Source: an uncultured Lachnospiraceae bacterium | GTDB taxonomy: Bacteria > Bacillota > Clostridia > Lachnospirales > Lachnospiraceae | DNA length: 64,000 nucleotides | Direction: 5' to 3' | Assembly: GCA_910578115.1 (NCBI GenBank) | Contig: CAJTPO010000007.1 | Span: 20,639-84,638, forward strand | Shown: piece after piece, positions 15,201 through 23,850 of the stretch | Layout: every line of letters starts with the position of its first letter | How positions within the stretch are numbered: position 1 is the first letter of the stretch | Notes under the pieces: model-generated | Databases searched by the model: none | Seen by the model: the letters and a program-made list of their open reading frames with translations, nothing else | What the model was told of the DNA's origin: nothing | Program-made: the position numbers and the translations under genes

Positions 15201-16802
15201 TTACTCTCGATACAGATTCTTGATCACAACCAGTGTCAGCAGCAGAAGAATGGCGCCTACCGGCATGGAGATCCATGCGCTCTGAGTAAATCCGGCTACA
15301 ATATAAGTGATAAAGGAGATCACGGCTACTACGATAACATAAGGCAGCTGGGTGGATACGTGATTGACATGGTCACATTGTGCACCCGCAGAAGCCATGA
15401 TCGTGGTATCGGAGATCGGAGAACAGTGATCGCCGCATACCGCTCCCGCCATACAGGCGGAGATGGAGATGATCATCAGCTGTGGATTGGTATTCATAAA
15501 TACATTCACCACGATCGGAATGAGAATACCGAAGGTTCCCCAGGAGGTTCCGGTGGAAAATGCCAGGAAACATGCCACGATAAAAATGATCGCCGGCAGG
15601 AAGTTCATAAAAGATCCGGCGCTCTTCTGTACTGCATCGGCTACAAATACGGCTGCTCCCAGCGAATCGGTCATGGCTTTCAGTGTCCAGGCAAAGGTGA
15701 GAATCAGGATTGCCGGAACCATGGCCTTGAAGCCGTCGGGCAGGCAGCCCATACAATCTTTAAAGCTTAAGACTCTGCGGATCAGATAGATGATGATGGT
15801 CAGGATCATGGCGCAGATGCTGCCCAGCGCAAGGCCGACGGAAGCATCGGAATTGGAAAAGGATTCGACGAAACCGGCACCGTCAAAAAATCCGCCGGTA
15901 TAGATCATACCGATGACACAGCAGGCAATCAGCATGATGATAGGGATCAGGAGGTCGATTACTTTTCCTTTCGGATTTACGATTTCTGTCTCCTGCGTGG
16001 CATCTTTTTTGCCGGTGGAGAACAGATCGCCTTTGAGTGCATTGGCTTCATGAGATTTCATAGGGCCAAAATCAACTTTCATGAGTATCAGTGCGATCAT
16101 CATAACGATGGTGAGAATCGCGTAAAAGTTATAGGGAATGGCACGGATAAAAATGGAAAATCCGTCTTCGCCCTCCACGAAACCGGAAACTGCCGCTGCC
16201 CAGGAGGAGATTGGCGCAATGATACAGACAGGTGCCGCGGTGGCATCGATCAGGTAGGCCAGTTTGGCCCGGGAAACTTTGTGCTCATCCGTGACGGGTT
16301 TCATGACACTGCCAACGGTGAGACAGTTGAAATAATCGTCGATAAAGATCAGGACACCCAGCGCGACGGTGGCAAGCTGTGCCCCGGCCCGTGTCTTAAT
16401 CTTTTCTTTTGCAAAATGTCCGAAGGCTGCGGAACCGCCGGCTCGATTCATCAGGCTTACCATGGCGCCCAGGATCACAAGAAATACCAGAATACCTACG
16501 TTGTAGCCATCGGAAAGGACTGAGACGAAGCCGTCGTTGAAAATGTGCGTCAGTGTTCCCTCGAAGGAAAAGCCGGAATAGAACAGGCCGCCCACCAGAA
16601 TACCGATGAACAGTGAGCTGTAAACTTCCTTCGTGATCAGCGCCAGTACGATCGCGACAATGGGCGGGACCAGCGCCCAGAAAGTGGCGTACATGGCAGG
16701 CGTATACTCGGCCTCCGCTTCTGCAGCGAACACGGTAAGCGGCAGAAGCGTCAGGCTGAGAAGCATAAGACCTGCCCCTTGTAACAGTTTTTTCTTTCTC
16801 AT
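15201..16802 (-). CDS. Na+/H+ antiporter, NhaC family
   Basis: A 533-residue membrane protein with about twelve hydrophobic segments. The first 27 residues look like a signal or first TM segment ending VFAAEAE. The conserved core GVLIFIDDYFNCLTVGS (near 150-166) with IDD and the GDHCSPISDTT motif (near 445-455) are hallmarks of NhaC-type carriers, which swap Na+ for H+ or carry organic anions such as malate/lactate. AAGGGAG lies 9 bases before the ATG. It is transcribed away from the GH3 gene. Confidence 0.9.
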   Translation of the reverse strand: MRKKKLLQGAGLMLLSLTLLPLTVFAAEAEAEYTPAMYATFWALVPPIVAIVLALITKEVYSSLFIGILVGGLFYSGFSFEGTLTHIFNDGFVSVLSDGYNVGILVFLVILGAMVSLMNRAGGSAAFGHFAKEKIKTRAGAQLATVALGVLIFIDDYFNCLTVGSVMKPVTDEHKVSRAKLAYLIDATAAPVCIIAPISSWAAAVSGFVEGEDGFSIFIRAIPYNFYAILTIVMMIALILMKVDFGPMKSHEANALKGDLFSTGKKDATQETEIVNPKGKVIDLLIPIIMLIACCVIGMIYTGGFFDGAGFVESFSNSDASVGLALGSICAMILTIIIYLIRRVLSFKDCMGCLPDGFKAMVPAILILTFAWTLKAMTDSLGAAVFVADAVQKSAGSFMNFLPAIIFIVACFLAFSTGTSWGTFGILIPIVVNVFMNTNPQLMIISISACMAGAVCGDHCSPISDTTIMASAGAQCDHVNHVSTQLPYVIVVAVISFITYIVAGFTQSAWISMPVGAILLLLTLVVIKNLYRE

Positions 16803-17078
16803 TTGTTTATACTCCCTTTTTTATAGTTTGTATGGAAGGCTTCGTGCTCGAAACGCTTCCACGATATGGATGACTCCGCGGCAGTAGAATGTCAGTTTTG
16901 CATAAAAATACATTGCAGATATTTGTATGGTAACAGGACCGTGGAGGTCTTTCCGTACATCTGCTGTATGATCATAGCTTTAGACATGTCTTCAAGCAGA
17001 GCCAGTGGCATAATTATCGAAGTCAGTATACCACTGCATCCTGGGTTTCACAAGGAAAAGTCGTAAATAATGAATATT

Positions 17079-17099
17079 TATGTAACAGTTCGTTACATA
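17079..17099. promoter_or_regulatory. Operator-like inverted repeat
   Basis: TATGTAAC and its exact complement GTTACATA separated by five bases, a 21-bp site of the size bound by dimeric regulators. It lies about 120 bp before the GH3 promoter and about 280 bp before nhaC. Confidence 0.5.
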
Positions 17100-17219
17100 C
17101 CGGTTTTTGTCCGCTTATGCGCCGGTGTAATTTGTGTCAGCAGTTTGTGGTTGCTATATCACCTGTTATTCTGATACATTATGAGAAATATCAAATCTAC
17201 AGGGAGCAGGAACGGGGAA

Positions 17220-17248
17220 TTGGTATAAGGCAGTATATTATTTATAGA
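17220..17248 (+). promoter_or_regulatory. Promoter of the GH3 gene
   Basis: TTGGTA, 17 bases, TATAGA, giving a leader of about 145 bases. Confidence 0.45.
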
Positions 17249-17398
17249 AGTAACTGGCAAGCAGAACTGCGCACTTGCTGCGCTGTTCGTGAATGCATGT
17301 GTGCATATGTAAACATCCACTTCTATTTATGGTGGTATGATGGTACGGGATATGGATGTTTAGGAATGAAATACAGAAAGGTACAAGGAGGGTGTGGC

Positions 17399-19498
17399 AT
17401 GAAAAGAGAAGAGGCAAGAAGGAGAGCATCGGAGCTGGTGGCGAAGATGACGGTGGAGGAGCGCGTGGGGCAGCTGCGGTATGAGGCGCCGGCTATAGAA
17501 AGGCTTGGCATTCCCGCCTATAACTGGTGGGGAGAAGGGCTGCATGGCGTGGCCAGGGCTGGGACGGCGACGGTGTTTCCACAGGCGATCGGTATCGCGG
17601 CGGCATTTGATGAGGAACTGACAGGTAAGATCGGGGAATGCGTGGCCACAGAGGGCAGAGCGAAGTACAATGAATATTCTGCCCACAATGACAGGGATAT
17701 CTACAAAGGACTCACGTTCTGGTCACCGAATGTGAATATTTTCCGGGATCCCAGATGGGGAAGGGGACATGAGACCTACGGAGAGGATCCTTATCTGACT
17801 TCCAGACTGGGTGTTGCTTTCGTCAAGGGGCTGCAGGGAGACGGGGAAGTCATGAAAGCGGCGGCCTGCGCGAAGCACTTTGCGGTACATTCCGGACCGG
17901 AGGCGCTGCGCCATGAGTTCAATGCGGAGGCTGACCCGAAAGATATGGAGGAAACCTATCTGCCTGCGTTCGAGGCGCTTGTCGAAGAAGCGCATGTGGA
18001 GGCGGTGATGGGTGCCTATAACAGGACAAACGGGGAACCCTGCTGCGGAAGTGAGACATTGATTCGCGGCATTTTGCGTGGGAAGTGGAATTTTGAAGGC
18101 CATTTTGTGTCTGACTGCTGGGCAATCAGGGATTTTCATGAGCATCATATGGTGACTGCAACGCCGGCACAGTCTGCGGCCATGGCGTTGAATGCGGGAT
18201 GCGATTTAAACTGCGGCGTGACTTATCTGCACCTGCTGGAGGCGCTTAAGCAGGGGCTGGTGACGGAAGAAAGCATCACGGAGGCGGCAGTGCGCCTTTT
18301 CACCACCAGATTCCTGTTGGGACTTTTTGATGAAAGTGAATATGATAACCTTGATTATGAGGTGGTGGAATGTGAAGAGCATATCGCGCTGGCGGACCGG
18401 GCGGCCAGGGAGAGTATTGTCCTGCTTAAGAATGACGGCATCTTACCCCTGAATGTGGATAAGCTCAGAACCATCGGTGTGATCGGTCCCAATGCGGACA
18501 GCCGTAAGCCGTTGGTGGGCAATTATCATGGGACCTCATCGGAATACATTACAGTAGCAGAAGGAATCCGAAACTATGTGGATGGTAAAGTAAGAGTCCT
18601 GTTCTCGGAAGGCTGCGGGTTGTTCGAGGATAAGACGGAGGCATTGGCTTTTGCCGGAGACAGGCTTGCAGAAGCCAGGATTGTTGCGGAGCACAGTGAC
18701 GTGGTGGTTCTGTGCCTGGGACTGGATGAGACGCTGGAAGGAGAAGAAGGAGATACCGGCAACAGCTATGCTTCCGGGGACAAGACGGATCTGCTGCTCC
18801 CGAAGCCCCAGAGGGATCTGATGGAGGCAGTTGCGTCCGTGGGCAAACCGGTGATCCTCTGTCTGATGACGGGCAGCGCCATGGATCTGCGTTATCCGGC
18901 AGAACATTTTAACGCTGTTGTACAGTTGTGGTATCCCGGTGCCCGAGGCGGTAGAAATGCGGCGGAGATTCTGTTTGGGGCGGTTTCTCCGTCAGGAAAA
19001 CTGCCGGTTACCTTCTATGAGGACAGTGACAGGCTGCCGGAATTTACCGATTACCGTATGGCAGGCAGGACTTACCGTTATATGGAAGAAAAGGCGCAGT
19101 ATCCGTTTGGATTCGGCCTGACTTACGGGGACGTGGCCGTGACGGCGGCGGAGGCTGTCGGAACCGGACGGGAAGAAATGTCCGTCAAAGTAACCCTGCA
19201 GAATAAAGGGCTGTACGACACGGATGATGTGGTACAGATCTATATTAAGAATACGGATTCCGCATACGCTCTGAAGAATCCCGCACTTTGTGCGTTTAAG
19301 CGGGTTCACGTCAAGGCGGGAGAGACGGTGCAGACGGTACTGCGGATTGCTCCGAAGGCGTTTACGGTAGTGACGCCGGTGGGAGAGCGGATGATGGACG
19401 GCAGATGTTTTGATCTGTATGCCGCTACTTTCCAGCCGGATGAGCGGAGTCGGGAGCTGATGGGGAGAGAGGCCGTGAAAGTACCTCTTTGCTTTTGA
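17399..19498 (+). CDS. Glycoside hydrolase family 3, beta-xylosidase/beta-glucosidase type
   Basis: A 699-residue GH3 enzyme. The N-terminal barrel carries FWSPNVNIFRDPRWGRGHET (107-126), the KHFAVHSGPE segment (159-168) and the nucleophile Asp239 in GHFVSDCWAI. The alpha/beta sandwich follows (about 400-570) with GEEGD near 550, which supplies the acid/base region, and a C-terminal fibronectin-III-like domain (about 600-690). No signal peptide, so it acts on imported oligosaccharides. The residue set resembles bacterial beta-xylosidases/beta-glucosidases of this length. The start is fixed by AAGGAGGG before the ATG at 17399. The GH29 gene follows 46 bp on, so the two probably form an operon. 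Confidence 0.93.
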   Translation: MKREEARRRASELVAKMTVEERVGQLRYEAPAIERLGIPAYNWWGEGLHGVARAGTATVFPQAIGIAAAFDEELTGKIGECVATEGRAKYNEYSAHNDRDIYKGLTFWSPNVNIFRDPRWGRGHETYGEDPYLTSRLGVAFVKGLQGDGEVMKAAACAKHFAVHSGPEALRHEFNAEADPKDMEETYLPAFEALVEEAHVEAVMGAYNRTNGEPCCGSETLIRGILRGKWNFEGHFVSDCWAIRDFHEHHMVTATPAQSAAMALNAGCDLNCGVTYLHLLEALKQGLVTEESITEAAVRLFTTRFLLGLFDESEYDNLDYEVVECEEHIALADRAARESIVLLKNDGILPLNVDKLRTIGVIGPNADSRKPLVGNYHGTSSEYITVAEGIRNYVDGKVRVLFSEGCGLFEDKTEALAFAGDRLAEARIVAEHSDVVVLCLGLDETLEGEEGDTGNSYASGDKTDLLLPKPQRDLMEAVASVGKPVILCLMTGSAMDLRYPAEHFNAVVQLWYPGARGGRNAAEILFGAVSPSGKLPVTFYEDSDRLPEFTDYRMAGRTYRYMEEKAQYPFGFGLTYGDVAVTAAEAVGTGREEMSVKVTLQNKGLYDTDDVVQIYIKNTDSAYALKNPALCAFKRVHVKAGETVQTVLRIAPKAFTVVTPVGERMMDGRCFDLYAATFQPDERSRELMGREAVKVPLCF

Positions 19499-19544
19499 GT
19501 CGTTCGGTTGGAAGTTGTAACGCTTCGAAATGGAGGAGAAATGT

Positions 19545-21026
19545 ATGGCAAAAGTGTATGATATGAAGCCGTATCTTGACGAGATCGAGAGGGTGATACA
19601 GGAAGGTCCGTACAGGGACAGCTGGGAATCATTATCGGAATATCAGGTTCCGAACTGGTATGAAAAGAAGAAATTCGGGATTTTCATTCATTGGGGTGTA
19701 TTCAGCGTCCCGGCATTCGGCAGTGAGTGGTATCCAAGGAATATGTATATTCAGGGTGAGAAGGAATATCAGCATCATATTGAGACGTATGGGCAGCACA
19801 AGGAGTTCGGTTATAGAGATTTTGTACCGCTTTTCAAGGCGGAGAAATTTGATCCGGAAGCGTGGGCAGAGCTGTTTAGACGGGCAGGGGCGGAGTATGT
19901 TGTGCCTGTGGCCGAGCATCATGACGGATTTCAGATGTACAAAAGTCAAATTTCCGAGTGGAATGCATGGGATAAGGGACCGAAGAGAGACATATTGGGG
20001 GAACTGCAAAAGGCGTTTGCGGGGAAGGATCTTATCCTGGGTGCTTCCTCACATCGTATCGAGCACTGGTTTTTTCTGAGTCATGGCAGGGAATTTGACA
20101 GTGATATTAAAGAACCGCTGGAACGGGGAGATCTTTACTGGCCGTCGATGCCGGAGGCGGAACTGCACGATATTTTCAGTCATCCGGTACCGACAGAGGA
20201 ATTTCTGCAGGATTGGCTTGTGCGAACCTGTGAGCTGATAGACGAATACCGGCCGAAGATTCTTTATTTTGACTGGTGGATCCAGCATTTCAGTGCAAAA
20301 CCCTATATAAAGAAACTGGCAGCCTACTATTATAACAGGGCGGCTCAGTGGGGGGAGCAGGTGGTGATCAACTATAAGCATGACGCTTTTCTCTTCGGGA
20401 CGGCTGTGCCGGATGTGGAAAGAGGCCAGTTTGCGGATATGAAGCGGTATAGCTGGCAGACGGATACGGCAATTGCCCTGAACTCCTGGGGATATACGGA
20501 GAACAATGTTTATCGTCCCGCCGATGAGATATTGTGTGATCTGGTAGATATCGTGAGTAAGAATGGCAGATTGCTTCTGAATGTCGGTCCCAGGGCAGAT
20601 GGAAGGATTTCGGAAGAGGAAACGGGAGTCCTGACACAGATTGGAGAATGGCTTGCAGTGAACGGAGAGGCCATTTATGGATCGAAGACGTGGAGAATTT
20701 ATGGAGAAGGTCCGACGCAGATCGTCGAGGGGCAATTTTCGGACGGCATCAAGAAGAATTTCACCAGCCAGGATTTCCGTTTTACGACCAAAGGCGGAAA
20801 GCTGTATGTCACGGCGTTGAAGTGCAGTGAGACAGGCAAATACTGTGTGCGGTCTTTGGGGATACGGGATGCATCGAGAATGGCCAATTTCAATGGGATC
20901 ATTAAGAAGGTGGAGACGCTTGGACAGGATCAGGAGCCTGTATGGGAGCGGGATGAAGACGGATTGAAGATCGACTGTGACGTTAAGAGCGATAAGCCGG
21001 TGGTATTCAGGGTGACGATAGAATAA
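19545..21026 (+). CDS. Alpha-L-fucosidase, glycoside hydrolase family 29
   Basis: A 493-residue GH29 enzyme. FGIFIHWGVFSVPAFGSEWY (44-63) is the family signature; EHHDGFQMY (124-132) lines the active site and the nucleophile is Asp243 in ILYFDWW. A C-terminal beta-sandwich follows from about residue 370. It releases L-fucose with retention of configuration. No export signal is seen. GGAGGAG, which is part of the repeat element CTTCGAAATGGAGG, stands six bases before the ATG at 19545. With the GH3 enzyme it suggests use of host or plant glycans. Confidence 0.95.
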   Translation: MAKVYDMKPYLDEIERVIQEGPYRDSWESLSEYQVPNWYEKKKFGIFIHWGVFSVPAFGSEWYPRNMYIQGEKEYQHHIETYGQHKEFGYRDFVPLFKAEKFDPEAWAELFRRAGAEYVVPVAEHHDGFQMYKSQISEWNAWDKGPKRDILGELQKAFAGKDLILGASSHRIEHWFFLSHGREFDSDIKEPLERGDLYWPSMPEAELHDIFSHPVPTEEFLQDWLVRTCELIDEYRPKILYFDWWIQHFSAKPYIKKLAAYYYNRAAQWGEQVVINYKHDAFLFGTAVPDVERGQFADMKRYSWQTDTAIALNSWGYTENNVYRPADEILCDLVDIVSKNGRLLLNVGPRADGRISEEETGVLTQIGEWLAVNGEAIYGSKTWRIYGEGPTQIVEGQFSDGIKKNFTSQDFRFTTKGGKLYVTALKCSETGKYCVRSLGIRDASRMANFNGIIKKVETLGQDQEPVWERDEDGLKIDCDVKSDKPVVFRVTIE

Positions 21027-21393
21027 GGGACGGCGAAGAAGCGTCCTCTGTAGTCTGGATGCCGGAAATGAAATTTCTATTGTCGTTAACTATAATAAGA
21101 TAATATTTATGAAGCTGTTGCAAAGTGCAATGATTCTGCGGTCTGTGGAAAAGGGGCGAAGCTGGCCGGGGATCGTGAGAATCTGCTTTTGCAGCAGCTT
21201 TTTGCATTATGGAGCGTGACGGGGAATTTTGTTTTGAAAGTCCGTTTTATAGGACAGCGATTATGGTATCTTATTGTTACTAAAGGCGCTGTAGGGCCGG
21301 CAGCAGTGGGAAGACCGCATAGTGCCGGGAAGCAGAAGAAGATATCGATCAGGCAGTTCGGAGCCGTGAGGAAACAGGAAGGGAGGGACGATC
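21027..21393 (+). other. Intergenic region after the GH29 gene
   Basis: 367 bp. It contains a weak hairpin GGACG/CGTCC right after the fucosidase stop and the larger stem-loop at 21110-21212. No protein gene is supported; an open frame overlapping the next gene is a shadow. Confidence 0.5.
21110..21212 (+). ncRNA. Candidate structured RNA ending in a terminator-like stem
   Basis: AAGCTG-T-TGCAAA near 21112 pairs with TTTGCA-G-CAGCTT near 21188-21201, followed by TTTTT. The loop of about 65 bases is GC-rich (CTGCGGTC, GGGGCGAAGCTGGCC) unlike its A/T-rich flanks, so it may fold further. It could simply be a terminator with a large loop for the fucosidase operon. Confidence 0.3.
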
Positions 21394-21753
21394 ATGTTGG
21401 AGAGAAGATTTGGGTTATTTACCTGTCTGCTGTTGTTTATTCTTATTTTTTGTTCGCAGGGCATTGTGACGAGAGGAAGAAATGTGCAGCGCACCGAGGA
21501 AAATTATCATTATCTGGAGCTGGAGCGGGAATATGTGAAGAACACCAGGGAATATCTGAAAGAACAGGGATTTGATAACTGTGGTGTCATGATGACAAGG
21601 GTTACGAAGGAAGATGGCAGCAGAGAGTATACTGTCCGGGTTCACCACAGGAAGCTGGGACGGATGAATGGGCGGGATAAGTCGGCATTGAAGGATATAC
21701 TGTCACAGGCGGAATTTGGAACCGGCGCGTGTGTATTTCAGTATGAGCTATAA
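21394..21753 (+). CDS. Small secreted or membrane-anchored protein of unknown function
   Basis: A 119-residue protein with a short basic start and a hydrophobic segment at residues 8-25 (a signal or anchor), followed by a polar, Tyr/Arg-rich domain. GGGAGGGACG lies upstream of the ATG. No known motif is seen; the segment YLELEREYVKNTREYLKEQG is probably helical. The size, the N-terminal anchor and the position near sporulation-capable genes remind me of small Lachnospiraceae envelope proteins, but no function can be named. Confidence 0.65.
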   Translation: MLERRFGLFTCLLLFILIFCSQGIVTRGRNVQRTEENYHYLELEREYVKNTREYLKEQGFDNCGVMMTRVTKEDGSREYTVRVHHRKLGRMNGRDKSALKDILSQAEFGTGACVFQYEL

Positions 21754-21757
21754 GGAC

Positions 21758-21786
21758 TTGACAGAGATGAACGTTTGTTCTATTAT
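21758..21786 (+). promoter_or_regulatory. Consensus promoter under LexA boxes
   Basis: TTGACA at 21758-21763, 17 bases, TATTAT at 21781-21786. The spacer contains a LexA box, so bound repressor would block RNA polymerase. Confidence 0.8.
21769..21780. promoter_or_regulatory. LexA (DinR) box 1
   Basis: GAACGTTTGTTC, the GAAC-N4-GTTC consensus of Gram-positive LexA sites, directly abutting the -10 hexamer. Confidence 0.8.
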
Positions 21787-21797
21787 TTAAATGAGAA

Positions 21798-21809
21798 GAA
21801 CACATGTTC
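21798..21809. promoter_or_regulatory. LexA (DinR) box 2
   Basis: GAACACATGTTC, one base from the GAACATATGTTC consensus. It covers about +6 to +17 of the transcript, and its start is 29 bp from that of the first box. Confidence 0.8.
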
Positions 21810-22093
21810 TGATTACAAATTTCATTTACATTAAGGAATGACTTTTTCCAGTTTTGGGATTATACTAGTATAAGCCATGCTGATTATCGATACCTACAGG
21901 CAGGATATATTCTCATCGGCAGGGCGGCTGAATGAGGCGATGCCGGCAGCATTGTCGATTGAAGCTGACGCGGCAGATGGGAATTCAGATAAATAGAAGG
22001 TGTGGACAATTATTATGGGTTATATCAGGTAACAGCAGAGTAATTTAAGCTTTGCCGGAATATTCTTTCAATGAATTCAGATTGGAGCAGTGT
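21810..22093 (+). other. Leader between the SOS promoter and the DUF1653 gene
   Basis: About 280 bp. Two short frames occur here (16 codons from 21791; 39 codons at 21877-21996) but neither has a ribosome-binding site. A palindrome TATACTAGTATA lies at about 21861-21872. I see no established RNA motif. Confidence 0.4.
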
Positions 22094-22717
22094 ATGAGAC
22101 CTAATCCCAAACCACAGGAAATGTACAGACATTTTAAGGGAAATATCTATCAAATCCGCTGTCTTGCGAAGCACAGCGAGACGGGTGAGATGATGGTAGT
22201 TTATCAGGCGATGTATGATACTTTTCAAATTTACGTGAGACCGCTTGCCATGTTTATGGAAGAAGTGGATTCGGTGAAATATCCGGATGCCATGCAGAAG
22301 TATCGTTTTGCATTATTGGAGGATTCGGAACCGGAATCTGCCTGCTGTCCGGCTGATACGGATGGTGTGCCGGCACAGAATTCTGAGCGGACATACAACG
22401 GCATATTGTCCGGGATGTCGGTACAGCCGACCGCAGAGCAGAAGACGGAGAATACAGCAGCGGAAGAGAAGGTACAGGAAGCGGATGAACAATTGAATAT
22501 TGATCCTCTGGTGATGGAGTTTTTAGATGCAGATACTTATGAGCAAAGACTCAATATTCTGGCTGCGCTCCGCCACAGAATTACAGATGAAATGATCAAT
22601 ACGATGGCCATAGCGGTCGATCTGGAGATCAAAGAGGGTGATGTGGAAGAGCGCTGTGAGGAATTTAAGAACTGTCTGTTGACCTTCGAGAAATACGAGT
22701 GTAACAGACTGCGCTAA
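22094..22717 (+). CDS. DUF1653 domain protein with acidic helical tail
   Basis: A 207-residue protein. Residues 8-75 form a DUF1653 domain: MYRHFKGNIYQIRCLAKHSE, then the MVVYQAMYDTFQIYVRPL segment ending with EVDSVKYPD. The domain is often found alone as a 70-residue protein of unknown function. Here a low-complexity linker (about 80-140) and a helical domain rich in Glu follow. GGAG precedes the ATG at 22094; an upstream TTG at 22052 is less likely. It is the first gene after the LexA-controlled promoter, which suggests DNA-damage induction (inference). Confidence 0.82.
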   Translation: MRPNPKPQEMYRHFKGNIYQIRCLAKHSETGEMMVVYQAMYDTFQIYVRPLAMFMEEVDSVKYPDAMQKYRFALLEDSEPESACCPADTDGVPAQNSERTYNGILSGMSVQPTAEQKTENTAAEEKVQEADEQLNIDPLVMEFLDADTYEQRLNILAALRHRITDEMINTMAIAVDLEIKEGDVEERCEEFKNCLLTFEKYECNRLR

Positions 22718-22843
22718 GAGTTCAGGTTTCAGTCATCCAGTCGTAATGGTATTATGTCGACCACCGGAGAATCTTATTGAGTTGTCCTGCTGCGATTAAC
22801 ATGTCAGGCAGCAGGATGGGGAATTCTGACCGGGAGGTGACTT

Positions 22844-23788
22844 ATGGCATATGAACTGGAGAATAAACTGGTGATAGGCGTTTCATCGAGAGCGCTGTTT
22901 AATCTGACCTATGAGAATACGATATTTGAGTCGGACGGTGTGGAAGCATACTGCAGATATCAGATTGCGCATGAGAGTGAGATATTGAGTCCGGGACCCG
23001 GGTTTCCGTTGATCAAAGCGCTGTTGAACCTGAATAATCTGCCGGGGAAGGAAGACAGTGTGGAAGTTATTATTATGTCCAGGAACAGTCCGGATTCTTC
23101 CCTTCGGGTATTCAATGCAATTGAACATTACGGACTCAATATTACCAGAGCAGTGCTGGCCAGCGGAGCTTCGCTGGCTCCGTACCTTTCGGCTTTCAAG
23201 ACAGATCTGTTTTTGTCGGCATATGAGGATGATGTGCAGAGCGCCATAGATTCTAATATAGCGGCTGGTATTATATGTACGGATGGATTTTGCACATACG
23301 ACAGCGAACATCAGATCAGACAGATCCGCATTGCTTTTGATGGGGATGCGGTCTTGTTTTCAGATGAGTCTGAGAGGATCTTTAAGGAACAGGGACTGGA
23401 GGCTTTCGAGGAAAATGAGAGAAGAAATGCCAACAATCCGCTGGAGGCAGGTCCCTTCGCCAGGTTTCTCGCACTGCTTTCCGAGCTGCAGAAGGATTGT
23501 ACTGTGGAGGAAGCACCGATCAGAACCGCGCTTGTGACTTCCAGATGTGCACCGACACATGAGAGAGTGATCCGGACGCTCCGCGCATGGAATATACGGA
23601 TAGACGAGGTGTTTTTTCTGGGCGGGGTTCGCAAGAAAGAAGTTTTGCAGGCGTTTGGGGCACATATATTTTTTGACGATCAGTCGATTCATACAATGCA
23701 GGCGGCAGAGGTGGTACCCGCCGCAAGAGTACCTTATAAGAAGAAGGTTCCCTGTGATGAAGAAGAGGAAGGGATGGACAGCAGCTGA
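22844..23788 (+). CDS. 5'-nucleotidase, cytosolic NT5C1-like family
   Basis: A 314-residue protein of the 5'-nucleotidase family related to animal cytosolic nucleotidase IA. Conserved segments are KLVIGVSSRALFNL near residues 8-21 (the motif I region, where Asp is replaced by a Val-Ser-Ser-Arg-Ala-Leu context typical of this family), VIIMSRNSPDSSLRVFNAI and AFDGDAVLFSDESE near 170, and FLGGVRKKEVLQAFGAHIFFDDQ near 265. It would dephosphorylate nucleoside 5'-monophosphates. GGGAGG lies before the ATG. It is the second gene after the SOS promoter. Confidence 0.82.
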   Translation: MAYELENKLVIGVSSRALFNLTYENTIFESDGVEAYCRYQIAHESEILSPGPGFPLIKALLNLNNLPGKEDSVEVIIMSRNSPDSSLRVFNAIEHYGLNITRAVLASGASLAPYLSAFKTDLFLSAYEDDVQSAIDSNIAAGIICTDGFCTYDSEHQIRQIRIAFDGDAVLFSDESERIFKEQGLEAFEENERRNANNPLEAGPFARFLALLSELQKDCTVEEAPIRTALVTSRCAPTHERVIRTLRAWNIRIDEVFFLGGVRKKEVLQAFGAHIFFDDQSIHTMQAAEVVPAARVPYKKKVPCDEEEEGMDSS

Positions 23789-23850
23789 TCCTCAGGTCGA
23801 CCTGTGGCAGACAGGGAATATGGGAGAAGGAAATATCAAGTTTACATAAT

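Larger units (their letters stand above)
16803..17398. other. Divergent intergenic region nhaC/GH3
   Basis: 596 bp with no convincing gene. It holds an operator-like inverted repeat at 17079-17099 and a plus-strand promoter at 17220-17248. An in-frame extension of the GH3 gene reaches to 17117, but that stretch is A/T-rich and Cys-rich in translation and lacks a ribosome-binding site, so I leave it out. Confidence 0.5.

Noticed and set aside
17117..17398. 94-residue N-terminal extension of the GH3 enzyme
   Set aside because: It crosses the predicted promoter, lacks a ribosome-binding site and adds Cys-rich sequence not found in the family.
21877..21996. 39-codon frame after the LexA boxes
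   Set aside because: No ribosome-binding site and no recognisable pattern; recorded only as part of the leader.
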